From an uncultured Alphaproteobacteria bacterium (GTDB lineage: Bacteria; Pseudomonadota; Alphaproteobacteria; HIMB59; GCA-002718135): a stretch of 64,000 nt of DNA. Positions 10,685-20,899 of the stretch are shown here, in pieces. Position 1 is the first letter of the stretch, and each line of letters begins with the position of its first letter. A model generated the notes under the pieces. It worked only from the letters and a program-made list of their open reading frames with translations. It searched no databases and was not told the DNA's origin. The stretch covers positions 239,774 to 303,773 of the forward strand of contig CACHSZ010000001.1 of assembly GCA_902582755.1 (NCBI GenBank). Reading direction: 5' to 3'. Position numbers and translations under genes: made by a program.

Positions 10685-11355
10685 ATTTTACCCTCATTTA
10701 CATCTTTTAAAAATAAACTCAAATCTCTTGTTTGAAAATCTAAATATTCTTTAGATGCTTCAATATCATCGGAAAAATTCTCATAACCAGCATCAACCCA
10801 GACAGGTGTAAAACCAACTTTTTTTGCTGGAACTAAATTCTTTGCAATATCATCAAACATTGCGGATTTATTTGCTTCGATATCAAATAAGTTGATAATT
10901 TTTTCATAGGGAGAAATTTCTGGCTTAGGAATATAATCAGCCATTTTAATATCATATATTTCATCAAAAAAGTTTGTTAGATTTATTTTTTCTAACACAT
11001 CTAAGACATGTTGCTTATTTGCATTTGTATAAATAATTTTTCTTCCCTCAAGTTTAAATAATTCATCATTAAGATTTTGATTTGGACCAACAATTGAGTA
11101 ATCTAACTTATGAACTTCTTCTAAAAAATAATCAGGATCTATACCATGATTATCCATCATACCTCTTAATGTAGTGCCATGTTGCTTGTAATATTTTGCT
11201 TGTAGTTTTTTTGCTTCAGCTAATTCCATATTTAAATTTTTAGCCACAAACTCACCAATTAACTTATGTACTTGCTGAAAAATTCCACTGTCTGCAGAGT
11301 ACAGTGTGTTATCTAGATCAAATATCCAGGTATTGATGTTATCTTTAAAGCTCAT
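10681..11355 (-). CDS. HAD-family pyrimidine 5'-nucleotidase
   Basis: [42 protein letters not shown]. Confidence 0.9.
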   Translation of the reverse strand: MSFKDNINTWIFDLDNTLYSADSGIFQQVHKLIGEFVAKNLNMELAEAKKLQAKYYKQHGTTLRGMMDNHGIDPDYFLEEVHKLDYSIVGPNQNLNDELFKLEGRKIIYTNANKQHVLDVLEKINLTNFFDEIYDIKMADYIPKPEISPYEKIINLFDIEANKSAMFDDIAKNLVPAKKVGFTPVWVDAGYENFSDDIEASKEYLDFQTRDLSLFLKDVNEGKI

Positions 11356-12267
11356 TTAATTACTTGTTATTTGTGTACCAATTCCATGTTCAGTGAATAA
11401 CTCTAATATTACTGAATGAGGAATTCTTCCATCTAAAATAGTAGATTTTTTAACACCTTTTTTCATTGCATCAATACATGTATTAATTTTCGGCTTCATA
11501 CCTCCAGAAATATATTCTTTATTGGCAATATTTTTAGCTTCTTCTAAAGTTATTGATGAGATTAATTTTTCATCTTTGTCTAAAATTCCAGGTACATCGG
11601 TTAGTAATAATAATTTACTTGCCTGTAACTCACCTGCTATAAAACCCGCAACAGTGTCAGCATTAATATTATATGTAAAATTATTTTCATCCTTACCTAA
11701 AGGAGATATGACAGGTATTTGACCATTTTTTATAAAGCTAGTTAGCATATCTTTGTTTAATTTTTTTGGTTGTCCAACAAAACCAATATCAACTATTTTT
11801 TCAATATTTGAATCACTATCTTTAATTTCCACATTCAATTTAGTTGCAGTGACTAAGTTATCATTACCAGATACTCCTATCGCTTTTCCTCCAGAGGCAC
11901 TTATAGATTCTACTATTTCTGAATTGATATCTTTAGATAAAACTTCCTCAACTACCTTAATTGTTTCTTTATCAGTAACTCGTAATCCTTCAACAAATTG
12001 TGTTGATATATTTTTTGATTTAAGTCTCTCGCCAATTTGAGGCCCTCCACCATGAATAATAATTGGTGACACACCTACTTCTTTTAATAATCCAATATCT
12101 CTTGAAAAACTCTCAGACAGTTTTTTATCTCCCATTGCATGTCCACCGTATTTTATTACAATGGTATCACCACTATGTTCTCTAATGTATGGAAGAGCTT
12201 CAACTAAGGTTGAGGCTTTATGTATAAAATAAGCCTGATCACTCTCTGATAAAAAATCAAATTTCAT
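11356..12267 (-). CDS. argB: Acetylglutamate kinase
   Basis: VIKYGGHAMGD, IIIHGGGPQIG, NINADTVAG. Confidence 0.97.
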   Translation of the reverse strand: MKFDFLSESDQAYFIHKASTLVEALPYIREHSGDTIVIKYGGHAMGDKKLSESFSRDIGLLKEVGVSPIIIHGGGPQIGERLKSKNISTQFVEGLRVTDKETIKVVEEVLSKDINSEIVESISASGGKAIGVSGNDNLVTATKLNVEIKDSDSNIEKIVDIGFVGQPKKLNKDMLTSFIKNGQIPVISPLGKDENNFTYNINADTVAGFIAGELQASKLLLLTDVPGILDKDEKLISSITLEEAKNIANKEYISGGMKPKINTCIDAMKKGVKKSTILDGRIPHSVILELFTEHGIGTQITSN

Positions 12268-12269
12268 AT

Positions 12270-12890
12270 TTATTGTGATAACCCGTATATAGATCTTTGA
12301 ATCTCTGTAATACCATTATTTTTTTTGGTCTCAGATTGATATATTTTCATAAATGATTTTTTATAATTTTGCATTAAACTTAAAATTGATTTTTTTTGAT
12401 ATTCTAAATGGTTATTAGATATTTTATCTATTTTAGTTAAAATTATGGAAAATTTTCTTGAGCAATCACTCAATAAATCCAACATATCAATATCAGAATT
12501 TTTGATACCAACTTTTGAGTCAATGAGTAAAAAAACATGATCAAGTGTATCTCTATTTTCTATATATTCTTCAATCAAGATCATTAAGTTTTCTCGTGCA
12601 ACTTTTGATACTTTGGCAAAACCATAACCGGGTAAATCAATCATATTTATTTTTTCACTAATTAAAAAAACATTTATAGCCTGTGTTCTTCCTGGAGTTT
12701 TACTGGTTTTTGCTAGTTTTTTTGTTTTAGTTAATGAATTTATTAAACTAGATTTTCCAACATTAGATCTGCCTATAAAACAACATTCTTTTTTTACATC
12801 TGAATAAGGAATGTCTTTAAATGACTGAAAGGAACCTAAAAACTTATTATTATTAAAAAAGTTATTTAAATTTTTATTTAAGTTAGCCAT
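12270..12890 (-). CDS. engB: Ribosome biogenesis GTP-binding protein EngB/YihA/YsxC
   Basis: FIGRSNVGKSSLINSL, KTPGRTQAINVF, MIDLPGYGFAKVS. Confidence 0.96.
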   Translation of the reverse strand: MANLNKNLNNFFNNNKFLGSFQSFKDIPYSDVKKECCFIGRSNVGKSSLINSLTKTKKLAKTSKTPGRTQAINVFLISEKINMIDLPGYGFAKVSKVARENLMILIEEYIENRDTLDHVFLLIDSKVGIKNSDIDMLDLLSDCSRKFSIILTKIDKISNNHLEYQKKSILSLMQNYKKSFMKIYQSETKKNNGITEIQRSIYGLSQ

Positions 12891-14610
12891 TTTTGGCTAA
12901 AATTCTTCTTTGAATATACCATTGCTGTGCAATTGATAAAATATTGTTCACTGACCAATATAAAACTAAACCAGCTGCAAAACCAGCTAGTACAAAAGTA
13001 AACACAAATGGAAGTAATGCAAAAATTCTTGCCTGTGTTGGATCAGCAGGAGCAGGATTTAGTTTTTGTTGTAACCACATAGTGAAACCCATAATGATAG
13101 GAAGAATACCAATATCAATTATTGACAGTATAGGAGGCACATCCCAAGGAACTAATCCAAATATTGTCATTAAGCCTAATGGGTCTGGTGCAGATAGATC
13201 ATGAATCCATCCATAAAAAGGAGCGTGATACATCTCTATCGTAACAAATAACACTTTATACAAAGAGAAGAAAATTGGTATTTGCACTAAAATTGGTAGA
13301 CAACCCGCAACAGGATTAGCACCCTCTCTTTTATACAAGGCCATTAGTTCTTGCTGCATTTTTTGTCTGTCATTTGGATAGGTTTCTTTTAGTCTTTGCA
13401 TATCAGGCTGAAGTTTTTTCATCTTCGCCATAGATTTAAAAGATGCCTGCGCTAGTGGAAATAAAATTAAACGCATTAAAATGGTAAAGGCAATTATTGC
13501 TAGACCAAAATTACCTGCATAACCAAAAAACCAATTAATAGCATAAGAAACAGGTTTAGTTAAAAAGCTAAACCAACCCCAGTCAATTGCATCAGTAAAT
13601 CTTGGTATAGAGAGATTTTCGTCATAAGCACTTAAGACATTTAATTTTTTTGCACCCACAAATAATTTTCCGCCATAAGATATATTTTCACCCGAGTTAA
13701 TTTTATATATTTGACCAACATAACCTGCTCTATAGCTATCACGTCCATTATTACCATATCTATAATTGACGTTAATAGATTGACCAGCGTCAGGAATTAA
13801 AGCAGACATCCAATATTTGTCTGTAAAACCTAACCAGCCTCCTTGTGTTTTATTATCGCAAAACTCTTTTTTTGTTTGCATTGAAGAATTACAATCATCG
13901 GCAATATCATCATAATTTTTTTCCAATAATTCGTCGTTTATTAGACTAATTAAACCCTCGTGAAGTATAAAAAAATTAATTGTATCTGGTGTGTTTATTC
14001 TTTTGATTAATCTGTATGGAAAAACTTCAATATCTTCACCACTGTTATTTTCTATTTCCTGTGTAATTGTAAACATATACTCATCATCAACTTGATAGTT
14101 GATTTTGAAAGTTATATTTTTATTATTCGTCCAACTAAGTGTAACAGGGCTTGAGGGGCTTAGAGTGGAAGAGTTAGTTTTCCAATTTGTTTCTAAATTA
14201 GGTAATTCAATGTTAGAATTTTTTAGCTCTTTCCAACCTGTTTCAATATAATATGGATTAGCAGTCCCATCCGGTAACAAAAGCTGTATATTATTCGAAT
14301 CAGGTTCTAAGCTAGTTTTATATTTTGATAATATGAGGTCATCTAAAATTGCTCCTTTTAAATTTATAGAACCTTTAATAGATGCATTTTCAAAAATAAC
14401 TCTATCGGTTTGAATTAAAGCTTCATCTCTACTTTGTATTTCTGAAACAGCTTGGCTGCTTTGTCCGTCAATAGATGTTGCAGGCTCTAATACTTCATCT
14501 TCTTCAAAGGATGTTGTTTGAATTGGTTGAGTTGGAAATAATAATTGAAAAAAAATAATTATCGCAATTGAAATACCAATAGCCAAATATAAATTTCTTT
14601 GCTCGTTCAT
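12883..14610 (-). CDS. yidC: Membrane protein insertase YidC
   Basis: N-terminal TM, large periplasmic domain, [41 protein letters not shown]. Confidence 0.97.
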   Translation of the reverse strand: MNEQRNLYLAIGISIAIIIFFQLLFPTQPIQTTSFEEDEVLEPATSIDGQSSQAVSEIQSRDEALIQTDRVIFENASIKGSINLKGAILDDLILSKYKTSLEPDSNNIQLLLPDGTANPYYIETGWKELKNSNIELPNLETNWKTNSSTLSPSSPVTLSWTNNKNITFKINYQVDDEYMFTITQEIENNSGEDIEVFPYRLIKRINTPDTINFFILHEGLISLINDELLEKNYDDIADDCNSSMQTKKEFCDNKTQGGWLGFTDKYWMSALIPDAGQSINVNYRYGNNGRDSYRAGYVGQIYKINSGENISYGGKLFVGAKKLNVLSAYDENLSIPRFTDAIDWGWFSFLTKPVSYAINWFFGYAGNFGLAIIAFTILMRLILFPLAQASFKSMAKMKKLQPDMQRLKETYPNDRQKMQQELMALYKREGANPVAGCLPILVQIPIFFSLYKVLFVTIEMYHAPFYGWIHDLSAPDPLGLMTIFGLVPWDVPPILSIIDIGILPIIMGFTMWLQQKLNPAPADPTQARIFALLPFVFTFVLAGFAAGLVLYWSVNNILSIAQQWYIQRRILAKNG

Positions 14611-14852
14611 TTATTTAACTCAGATTTTTTTGGTACTGGATCAAATCCGTGGGAACCCCAGGGATGACATTTTGAAATTCTTTTCACCGATAAAATTGAT
14701 CCTTTAAATAACCCATGTTCCTTTAATGCTTTAATAGAATACTCAGAACAGGTTGGTAAATATCGGCAATTCTGCCCAAGTATTGGTGAAATCAATAACT
14801 GGTATAATCTAATTATTATGATTAAAGGTAATGAAATATATTTACTAACCAT
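14607..14852 (-). CDS. yidD: Membrane protein insertion efficiency factor YidD
   Basis: [42 protein letters not shown]. Confidence 0.97.
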   Translation of the reverse strand: MVSKYISLPLIIIIRLYQLLISPILGQNCRYLPTCSEYSIKALKEHGLFKGSILSVKRISKCHPWGSHGFDPVPKKSELNK

Positions 14853-15174
14853 TTATCTTTCCCTTAAGTTCTAATAAAAGTTTATCAAATTTCTCTTCGA
14901 GCAATGACGTTTTAGCTATTAACACATAATATGAATTAATTTTACCATTAATAATAATTTTTCTAGCTAATTCTCTCATTATTCTCTTTGCTCTATTTCT
15001 TTTTACTGCGTTGCCAATTTTTTTGGAAGCTGTGTATCCTACACCTATAGAATTTTCTAGATCTTGATTGTGTAAAATTTGGATATTCATATTTTTACCT
15101 TTTATAAATTCTCCCTCGTTTCGTATCATAACGAAAGTCGATCTTTTCTTAATTGTAAATAATGTTTGGGCCAT
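14845..15174 (-). CDS. rnpA: Ribonuclease P protein component
   Basis: Position between yidD and rpm[25 protein letters not shown] motif. Confidence 0.95.
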   Translation of the reverse strand: MAQTLFTIKKRSTFVMIRNEGEFIKGKNMNIQILHNQDLENSIGVGYTASKKIGNAVKRNRAKRIMRELARKIIINGKINSYYVLIAKTSLLEEKFDKLLLELKGKING

Positions 15175-15183
15175 TTGGCCTTT

Positions 15184-15318
15184 TTAAGCGCTTAATTGAG
15201 CTCTTCCTTTTGCACGTCTTCTATTAATGATTTGACGACCTGCTTTAGTTGCCATTCTAGCCCTAAAACCGTGTCTTCTTTTTCTAATTACTCTACTAGG
15301 TTGGTAAGTGCGTTTCAT
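15184..15318 (-). CDS. rpmH: 50S ribosomal protein L34 (44 aa; not in supplied ORF track)
   Basis: [44 protein letters not shown] read from the minus strand. Confidence 0.98.
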   Translation of the reverse strand: MKRTYQPSRVIRKRRHGFRARMATKAGRQIINRRRAKGRAQLSA

Positions 15319-15381
15319 AATAAATCTCTGGGCCTAATACGAATTCATTATATATAAGTCAAATATTTACTTATGTAATCG

Positions 15382-16212
15382 ATGAAAATTTTAAGAAAAG
15401 CTAGTGAATTAGAGCCAAATTTAGTTTCAATCAAAGACAAGGGTCAGTCTATTGGTTTAGTTTTAACAATGGGAAACTTACACGATGGACATTTATCTCT
15501 CATTAGAGAAGCACAATTACATAACGAATTTGTGATCTGTTCAATATTTATTAATCCTACTCAATTTAACAATGAAAATGATTTCAATTCTTATCCAAAG
15601 ACAATTGATGAAGATATTTCTAAATTAGAAAATATTGGTTGTAATGCACTCTTCTTACCTGAAGTTCAAGAGATATACCCTAAAGGATTGGCAAAGAAAA
15701 AAATTGTAAACAATTTTAGAAATATTTTATGTGATAAATTTCGACCTGGCCATTTTGATGGAGTTACTACTGTTGTGGATCTTTTTTTTAATATGATTAA
15801 ACCAACGAATAGTTATTTTGGTGAGAAGGATTTTCAGCAAGTAAAAATAATACAAGATTTAGTAAAAATTAATCATCACAATATTAAAATAATTCAATGC
15901 CCATCTGTACGAGATAAAACAGGTATGAGTTTATCTTCAAGGAACTCTAAATTTTCTAATGATCAATTAAAAATTTTTGATGTATTAGGAAATAAAATTA
16001 AAGAACATATTAATCTGTTAAAACAAAATGAAATTAATAATTTAGATCAATTAAAAATAGAGTTTCTTCAAAATAATATAAATAAAATTGACTATTTAGA
16101 GATAAGAAATGAAAATAATTTAGAAATAACAAAAAATTATTCTGAAGCTAGATTATTTATTGCTTTATATATTGGTGAAATTAGAATTATTGATAATTTT
16201 AAATTATATTAA
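15382..16212 (+). CDS. panC: Pantoate-beta-alanine ligase
   Basis: LTMGNLHDGHLSLIREA, FINPTQFN, FGEKDFQQ, MSLSSRN. Confidence 0.95.
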   Translation: MKILRKASELEPNLVSIKDKGQSIGLVLTMGNLHDGHLSLIREAQLHNEFVICSIFINPTQFNNENDFNSYPKTIDEDISKLENIGCNALFLPEVQEIYPKGLAKKKIVNNFRNILCDKFRPGHFDGVTTVVDLFFNMIKPTNSYFGEKDFQQVKIIQDLVKINHHNIKIIQCPSVRDKTGMSLSSRNSKFSNDQLKIFDVLGNKIKEHINLLKQNEINNLDQLKIEFLQNNINKIDYLEIRNENNLEITKNYSEARLFIALYIGEIRIIDNFKLY

Positions 16213-16817
16213 GGTATTAACCAATTATATTCTGGTTCATTATTTTTAAATGTTAATTTTAATCTACGATGACCTGAAATTTCTAAATAAAGCCAATCAA
16301 TTTCATTAATTTTATTTTCAACTACTGTAAAATTTTTATATCCTTTTTCACTTTCTTCATGACTTGGCTCCTTGCCAGTTAAATGTTCAGGGATACCGTC
16401 TTCTGGAAACTCAGTGATTGAACTTGGATCTTTCAATGTTAGGTAGCATTTTCTACTAAACAATCTTGTTTTGTCCCACATTTCTTTAGCTTTATCATTT
16501 TGATTATTAACCAAAGAAGTTGTTTTAATTCGCATTTGAATTTTTAATTTATGATCATAAAACACAAATTGAGAACTATTATTGTTTTTTAAATTAGGTA
16601 CTTTTGGAGACCTAAAGTCTGTGTGAAAATTTATTGTCATTCTACTGGGATCAAATTTTCTTAAGACTACAACTCTAGAATCTATTCCACCTTCACTATC
16701 AATATTACTAAAGACTGGCGTATGAAATGCGTGTTTTCTATCTTTAACTCCTCTAGTTAAATTTTTCTTTATATCCTCAAATATTTCAGCAGCATTTTCT
16801 TTTGAAGAAGTCGACAT
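16209..16817 (-). CDS. Pyridoxamine 5'-phosphate oxidase-family protein (Alr4036-like)
   Basis: RVVVLRKFDPSRMTINFHTDFRSPKVPNL FMN-split barrel motif; W.YLEISGHRRLK C-terminus. Confidence 0.8.
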   Translation of the reverse strand: MSTSSKENAAEIFEDIKKNLTRGVKDRKHAFHTPVFSNIDSEGGIDSRVVVLRKFDPSRMTINFHTDFRSPKVPNLKNNNSSQFVFYDHKLKIQMRIKTTSLVNNQNDKAKEMWDKTRLFSRKCYLTLKDPSSITEFPEDGIPEHLTGKEPSHEESEKGYKNFTVVENKINEIDWLYLEISGHRRLKLTFKNNEPEYNWLIP

Positions 16818-16858
16818 TGTTATTGTAATATAAATTGTTTTGAAGAAATAGCTAGATA

Positions 16859-17653
16859 ATGGAAATAAATAAAATTACGAATTTATTGAATCTGAAACAT
16901 GTTAAGTTTTTAATATCTATCTTTAAAGAAAATAATATTGAAATCCGATTAGTAGGAGGGTGTATTCGAGATGCTCTTCTTGATAGAGAAATCAAAGATA
17001 TTGATACTGCAACAACTTTGGAGCCTCAAGATGTTTTGTCATTACTAAAAGAGAACAATATTGAATACGATGATTTTGCTATTCAATATGGATCTATAAT
17101 TGCTTATCCTCATAATCGAAAAATACAAATTACAACTTTACGTGAAGATGTTAATCAAATGGGAAGACATACAAATGTAATTTACACCAATAGTTGGAAA
17201 AAAGACTCAGCCAGAAGAGATTTTACTTTCAATGCTTTATATGTTGGAAACAATAATAAACTACATGATTATTACAATGGCCAATCAGATTTAAATGAAA
17301 GTAAAATTTGTTTTATTGGTGAAATAGAGGATAGAATAAAAGAAGACTACTTAAGAATTTATCGATACTTTAGATTTAGAGGTTTATTTAATTTACCTAA
17401 AACATCTTTAAGTGATCAAAAAATTGTAGAAAAATACATTCACGAATCTTTGGCAGTGTTGACCAACGATGTAATAAGGCAAGAAATATTAAAAATGTTT
17501 AATATGTCTTTTCCTTTAAATTGCTTTTACATATCTCATCAAACGTTACAAAAATTTAAGTGGGTTGAAATAGTACAAGAGCATTTCATACGAACAAAAT
17601 ATGATCTTGGATTAAATAAATGTCTGAATAAGATTGATAATTTAATAAATTAG
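16859..17653 (+). CDS. CCA tRNA nucleotidyltransferase / poly(A) polymerase-family protein, short (264 aa)
   Basis: RLVGGCIRDALLDREIKDIDTAT, SARRDFTFNALYV, IKEDYLRIYRYFRF. Confidence 0.88.
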   Translation: MEINKITNLLNLKHVKFLISIFKENNIEIRLVGGCIRDALLDREIKDIDTATTLEPQDVLSLLKENNIEYDDFAIQYGSIIAYPHNRKIQITTLREDVNQMGRHTNVIYTNSWKKDSARRDFTFNALYVGNNNKLHDYYNGQSDLNESKICFIGEIEDRIKEDYLRIYRYFRFRGLFNLPKTSLSDQKIVEKYIHESLAVLTNDVIRQEILKMFNMSFPLNCFYISHQTLQKFKWVEIVQEHFIRTKYDLGLNKCLNKIDNLIN

Positions 17654-18069
17654 TTTTTTAGTTTACAATTTTCGCACAAACCAAATATTTCTAAATTATG
17701 TTTTTTATAATTGAAGTTATTCTTTTCTGCTTGTTTTGAAAAATAAGAAATCAAATTATTTCCAGTTAGCTCAGTAACACTATCACAGTTTTCACATATC
17801 AAAAAAGATGTAGAAGTTTTTGCATTACAGCCTTCATGCTTACAAGCAACATATGAATTTCTACTTTCTATTTTATGTACTTTACCAATTTCTATAAGCT
17901 TATCTAAAGCTCTATAAACTTGAAGAGGAGATTTAATTCCTTTTTTTTGAATATCAAAAAGGATTGTATATGCTTTAAGAGGTTCTGATGAGTTTTCTAA
18001 AATATCAAGAACTGTTTTCTGGTTTTTGGTTAAATTTACTGATGCTAATGCCATAATTTTAATTAACAA
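17650..18069 (-). CDS. zur: Fur-family transcriptional repressor, probably Zur
   Basis: Winged-helix; CKHEGC and CENCDSV / CENCKLKN Cys pairs; adjacent to znuBC. Confidence 0.85.
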   Translation of the reverse strand: MLIKIMALASVNLTKNQKTVLDILENSSEPLKAYTILFDIQKKGIKSPLQVYRALDKLIEIGKVHKIESRNSYVACKHEGCNAKTSTSFLICENCDSVTELTGNNLISYFSKQAEKNNFNYKKHNLEIFGLCENCKLKN

Positions 18070-18076
18070 ATAGTTT

Positions 18077-18880
18077 TCATTTTTGCAACTGACCCTTTAT
18101 CTCCAGAGGAATAAGTGAAATAATAAATAATAATAATGCAACTACAATTATAGAAGGCCCTGAAGAAGTATTAATCTCAAGCGAAACAAACAATCCTGCA
18201 ATTACAGATACGACACCAGCTAAAGTTGCACTTATAACCATTTGACGAGGACTGCTGCTAATATTTCTTGCAATTGCTGCAGGTATTAAAAGTAAACCAG
18301 TTATCAATAAAGCGCCAATCATTTTAATAGATAAAGCAATTACTCCTGCCAATAAGAGTGTGAATATAAAATTAGAAACTTCTGGTCGCATTCCTTCTGC
18401 TGCTGACAAATCATAATTTACCGTTGCTGAAAATAAAGATTTCCAAATAAAGTACAAAATCAATAATATTGTAGCACCACCTAAATAAACTATAGTTATA
18501 TCTTCTACATCAACTGCAAGTATATCTCCAAATAATAAACCCATAAGGTCAAATCTAATTGATGTAAGAAACCCAATTAATACTAAACCTATAGCAAGTG
18601 TAGAGTGAGCAAGTAGACCGAGTAATGAATCTCCTGCGAGTTTTGTTCTTTTTTGTAAATTAATTAATAGTAAAGCAACAACAGCTGAAATTATAAAAAC
18701 TGAAAATGTAATATTAAAGCTAAAAGAATAAGCTAAAGTTACACCCAATAATGCCGAGTGAGACAGCGTATCTCCAAAATAGGATAACCTTCTCCAAATT
18801 ACAAGACATCCTAGAGGTCCGGCAATTATTGCAATACCAATGCCAGCTATGAGAGCTCTAGTAAAAAAATCATCAAACAT
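18077..18880 (-). CDS. znuB: Zinc ABC transporter permease
   Basis: ABC-3 family membrane protein, SYFGDTLSHSALLGVTLAY. Confidence 0.92.
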   Translation of the reverse strand: MFDDFFTRALIAGIGIAIIAGPLGCLVIWRRLSYFGDTLSHSALLGVTLAYSFSFNITFSVFIISAVVALLLINLQKRTKLAGDSLLGLLAHSTLAIGLVLIGFLTSIRFDLMGLLFGDILAVDVEDITIVYLGGATILLILYFIWKSLFSATVNYDLSAAEGMRPEVSNFIFTLLLAGVIALSIKMIGALLITGLLLIPAAIARNISSSPRQMVISATLAGVVSVIAGLFVSLEINTSSGPSIIVVALLLFIISLIPLEIKGQLQK

Positions 18881-19622
18881 TATTTGTTACTCTCCCATCT
18901 GTTTCATGAGAATGATCATGATCATGTTGATAAAGTGATAGAGTTGTGGCGTTATGTTCACCAAATAATTCTATGTATGCCGAATTCTTTACAATTGATC
19001 TTGGCGTTCCAGAGCAACATATATGACCATTTAAGCAAATTACATGATCTGTAGCTGACATAACAAAATGAAGATCATGTGATATCAGTAATATTCCACA
19101 ATTAAGTGTTGAACAAATTTTTTTAATAAGATTATAAAGTGCAATTTCTCCATTAAAATCTACACCTTGAACTGGTTCATCCAAAACAAGTAAGTCTGGT
19201 TTTTTTGCGATTGCTCTGGCGATTAAGACTCTTTGAAATTCTCCGCCAGATAAATTATGAATATCGTTATAGAGAAGGTTATCTACTCCAGTTAATTTTA
19301 AAGCATCAACAATTTCAAGATTATTTATATGACTTGTTAATTTCATAAAATCAACGACACGAAGAGGCATTGTCCAATCAATATTAATTTTTTGTGGTAC
19401 GTAAGCCATTTTAGAAGCAAAGTTTTTTATTTGCCCTTCATCAGACTTAAGTATCTTAAGTATCATTTTAGCTGAAGTTGTTTTTCCAGAACCATTAGGC
19501 CCTATTAGAGTAACAATTTTCCCCTTGTGAATTTCCAAGCTTATTCCTCGTACAATCCACTTGGATGACTTGTACACACCACAGTTATCTAGTTTAACCA
19601 ATAAATTATTATTTTCTGCCAT
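18873..19622 (-). CDS. znuC: Zinc ABC transporter ATP-binding protein
   Basis: Walker A GPNGSGKTT, LSGGEFQR signature; His-rich C-terminus HDHDHSHE. Confidence 0.93.
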   Translation of the reverse strand: MAENNNLLVKLDNCGVYKSSKWIVRGISLEIHKGKIVTLIGPNGSGKTTSAKMILKILKSDEGQIKNFASKMAYVPQKINIDWTMPLRVVDFMKLTSHINNLEIVDALKLTGVDNLLYNDIHNLSGGEFQRVLIARAIAKKPDLLVLDEPVQGVDFNGEIALYNLIKKICSTLNCGILLISHDLHFVMSATDHVICLNGHICCSGTPRSIVKNSAYIELFGEHNATTLSLYQHDHDHSHETDGRVTNNV

Positions 19623-19641
19623 TTTATTATTTACAACTTAA

Positions 19642-19660
19642 AATGTTATATTATAACATT
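19642..19660. promoter_or_regulatory. Candidate Zur box
   Basis: Perfect 19-bp palindrome AATGTTATA-T-TATAACATT in the znuC/znuA divergent intergenic region. Confidence 0.8.
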
Positions 19661-19700
19661 ACAATACTTTAACACACTTAAATCTAATAGGAATACTTTT

Positions 19701-20828
19701 ATGAAACAAATGAATATTTTTCTACATGTTTTTAAAATTATCTTGTTTTCAGGAATTCTTGTTGCAACTGCATCTGCTAGAGCAGAACTAAAAGTTGTAA
19801 CGACTATTAAACCACTTCATTCATTGATTGCTAATGTTATGAATGGAATTGGTGAACCTGGACTTATAATTGAAGGAAGCATATCTCCACATAGTTTTAC
19901 TATGAAACCATCTCATGCAAAAATGCTTGAAGAAGCAGATATAGTATTTTGGATTGGTGAGAGTATTGAGACATCATTAGAAGAACCTCTGGAGTCAATA
20001 GCAAAAAGTGCTGAAGTCGTAGAGTTTATGGAAGTTGAAACAATTGCTAAATTAAAATTTAGAGAAGAATCTATATTTGGTGACCACGATGATCACGACG
20101 ATCACGACGACCATGACGATCACGACGACCATGACGATCACGAAGATCACGACGACCATGACGATCATGATGACCATGACGATCATGACGATCACGATGA
20201 TCATGACGATCATGATGACCATGACGATCACGATGATCACGATGATCATGACGATCACGACGACCATGACGATCATGATGATCATGACGATCACAGTGGA
20301 CACGACGACCACGGTCATGCACATGGTGAATTTGATGCTCACATTTGGTTAGATCCAATGAATGCTAAAGAAATGGTTCATGAGATTGCTCATGAGTTAG
20401 GTGATTTAGATCCTGCCAATAAAGAGAAATATGAAGCAAATGCTGATGCAACAATCAAAGCTTTAGACCAATTGATAAATGACGTTAGCAAGGATATTAA
20501 TTCCGATGCAAAATTTGTCGTTTTCCATGACGCCTACCAATACTTTGAAGAAAGATTTGGTGTAAGAGCTGCAGGAGCTTTAACATTGAATACTGATGTT
20601 TTACCTGGTGCAAAGCAAATAGCTGATATTCAGGATGTTATTAAGGATAAGGGAATAAAATGTATTTTCTCTGAACCTCAATTTAATCCAAAGATTATTT
20701 CAACAATAGCTGAGGATATGAATATCAAAACAGGAGTTTTTGATCCTTTAGGTGCTAACATCGATGCTGGTAAGTCACTTTACTTTACGTTGATTAGTAA
20801 TCTCGGGGACGAGCTTAAAGGCTGTTAA
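19701..20828 (+). CDS. znuA: Zinc ABC transporter substrate-binding protein with very long His/Asp-rich loop
   Basis: Signal peptide; SPHSFTMKPS; (DHD)n loop; DAHIWLDPMNAKEM; SEPQFNPKI. Confidence 0.94.
   Translation: MKQMNIFLHVFKIILFSGILVATASARAELKVVTTIKPLHSLIANVMNGIGEPGLIIEGSISPHSFTMKPSHAKMLEEADIVFWIGESIETSLEEPLESIAKSAEVVEFMEVETIAKLKFREESIFGDHDDHDDHDDHDDHDDHDDHEDHDDHDDHDDHDDHDDHDDHDDHDDHDDHDDHDDHDDHDDHDDHDDHDDHSGHDDHGHAHGEFDAHIWLDPMNAKEMVHEIAHELGDLDPANKEKYEANADATIKALDQLINDVSKDINSDAKFVVFHDAYQYFEERFGVRAAGALTLNTDVLPGAKQIADIQDVIKDKGIKCIFSEPQFNPKIISTIAEDMNIKTGVFDPLGANIDAGKSLYFTLISNLGDELKGC
20082..20294 (+). repeat. Coding tandem repeat, 9-nt unit GAYCAYGAY (Asp-His-Asp)
   Basis: 213 nt with 24 His codons at 3-codon spacing inside znuA. 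Confidence 0.95.
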
Positions 20829-20843
20829 TTTTTAATATTTAAA

Positions 20844-20874
20844 TAAATTCCACCTTGTATTAAGGTGGAATTTA
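20844..20874. terminator. Stem-loop between znuA and cobW (possible weak terminator or mRNA stabiliser)
   Basis: 13-bp perfect stem TAAATTCCACCTT-gtatt-AAGGTGGAATTTA; no clear T-run after it. Confidence 0.5.
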
Positions 20875-20899
20875 TAGAACTAATTATAAGGAAATTGAT

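Noticed and set aside
11522-12040. Plus-strand ORFs inside argB (11522-11722, 11753-12040)
   Set aside because: Antisense to a well-supported housekeeping gene with no recognisable motif or ribosome-binding context.
12944-13204. Plus-strand ORF antisense to yidC
   Set aside because: Covered by conserved YidC membrane domain on the minus strand.
18873-19622. His-rich tail of ZnuC as a separate novelty
   Set aside because: Short HDHDHSH tails are common in zinc transport proteins; included only as supporting evidence.
20052-20358. ORFs in alternative frames over znuA (VIVMIIMIV..., DRHDHHDRHG..., TTMTITTT...)
   Set aside because: They are by-products of the 9-nt GAYCAYGAY repeat being open in several frames on both strands; znuA is the supported frame.
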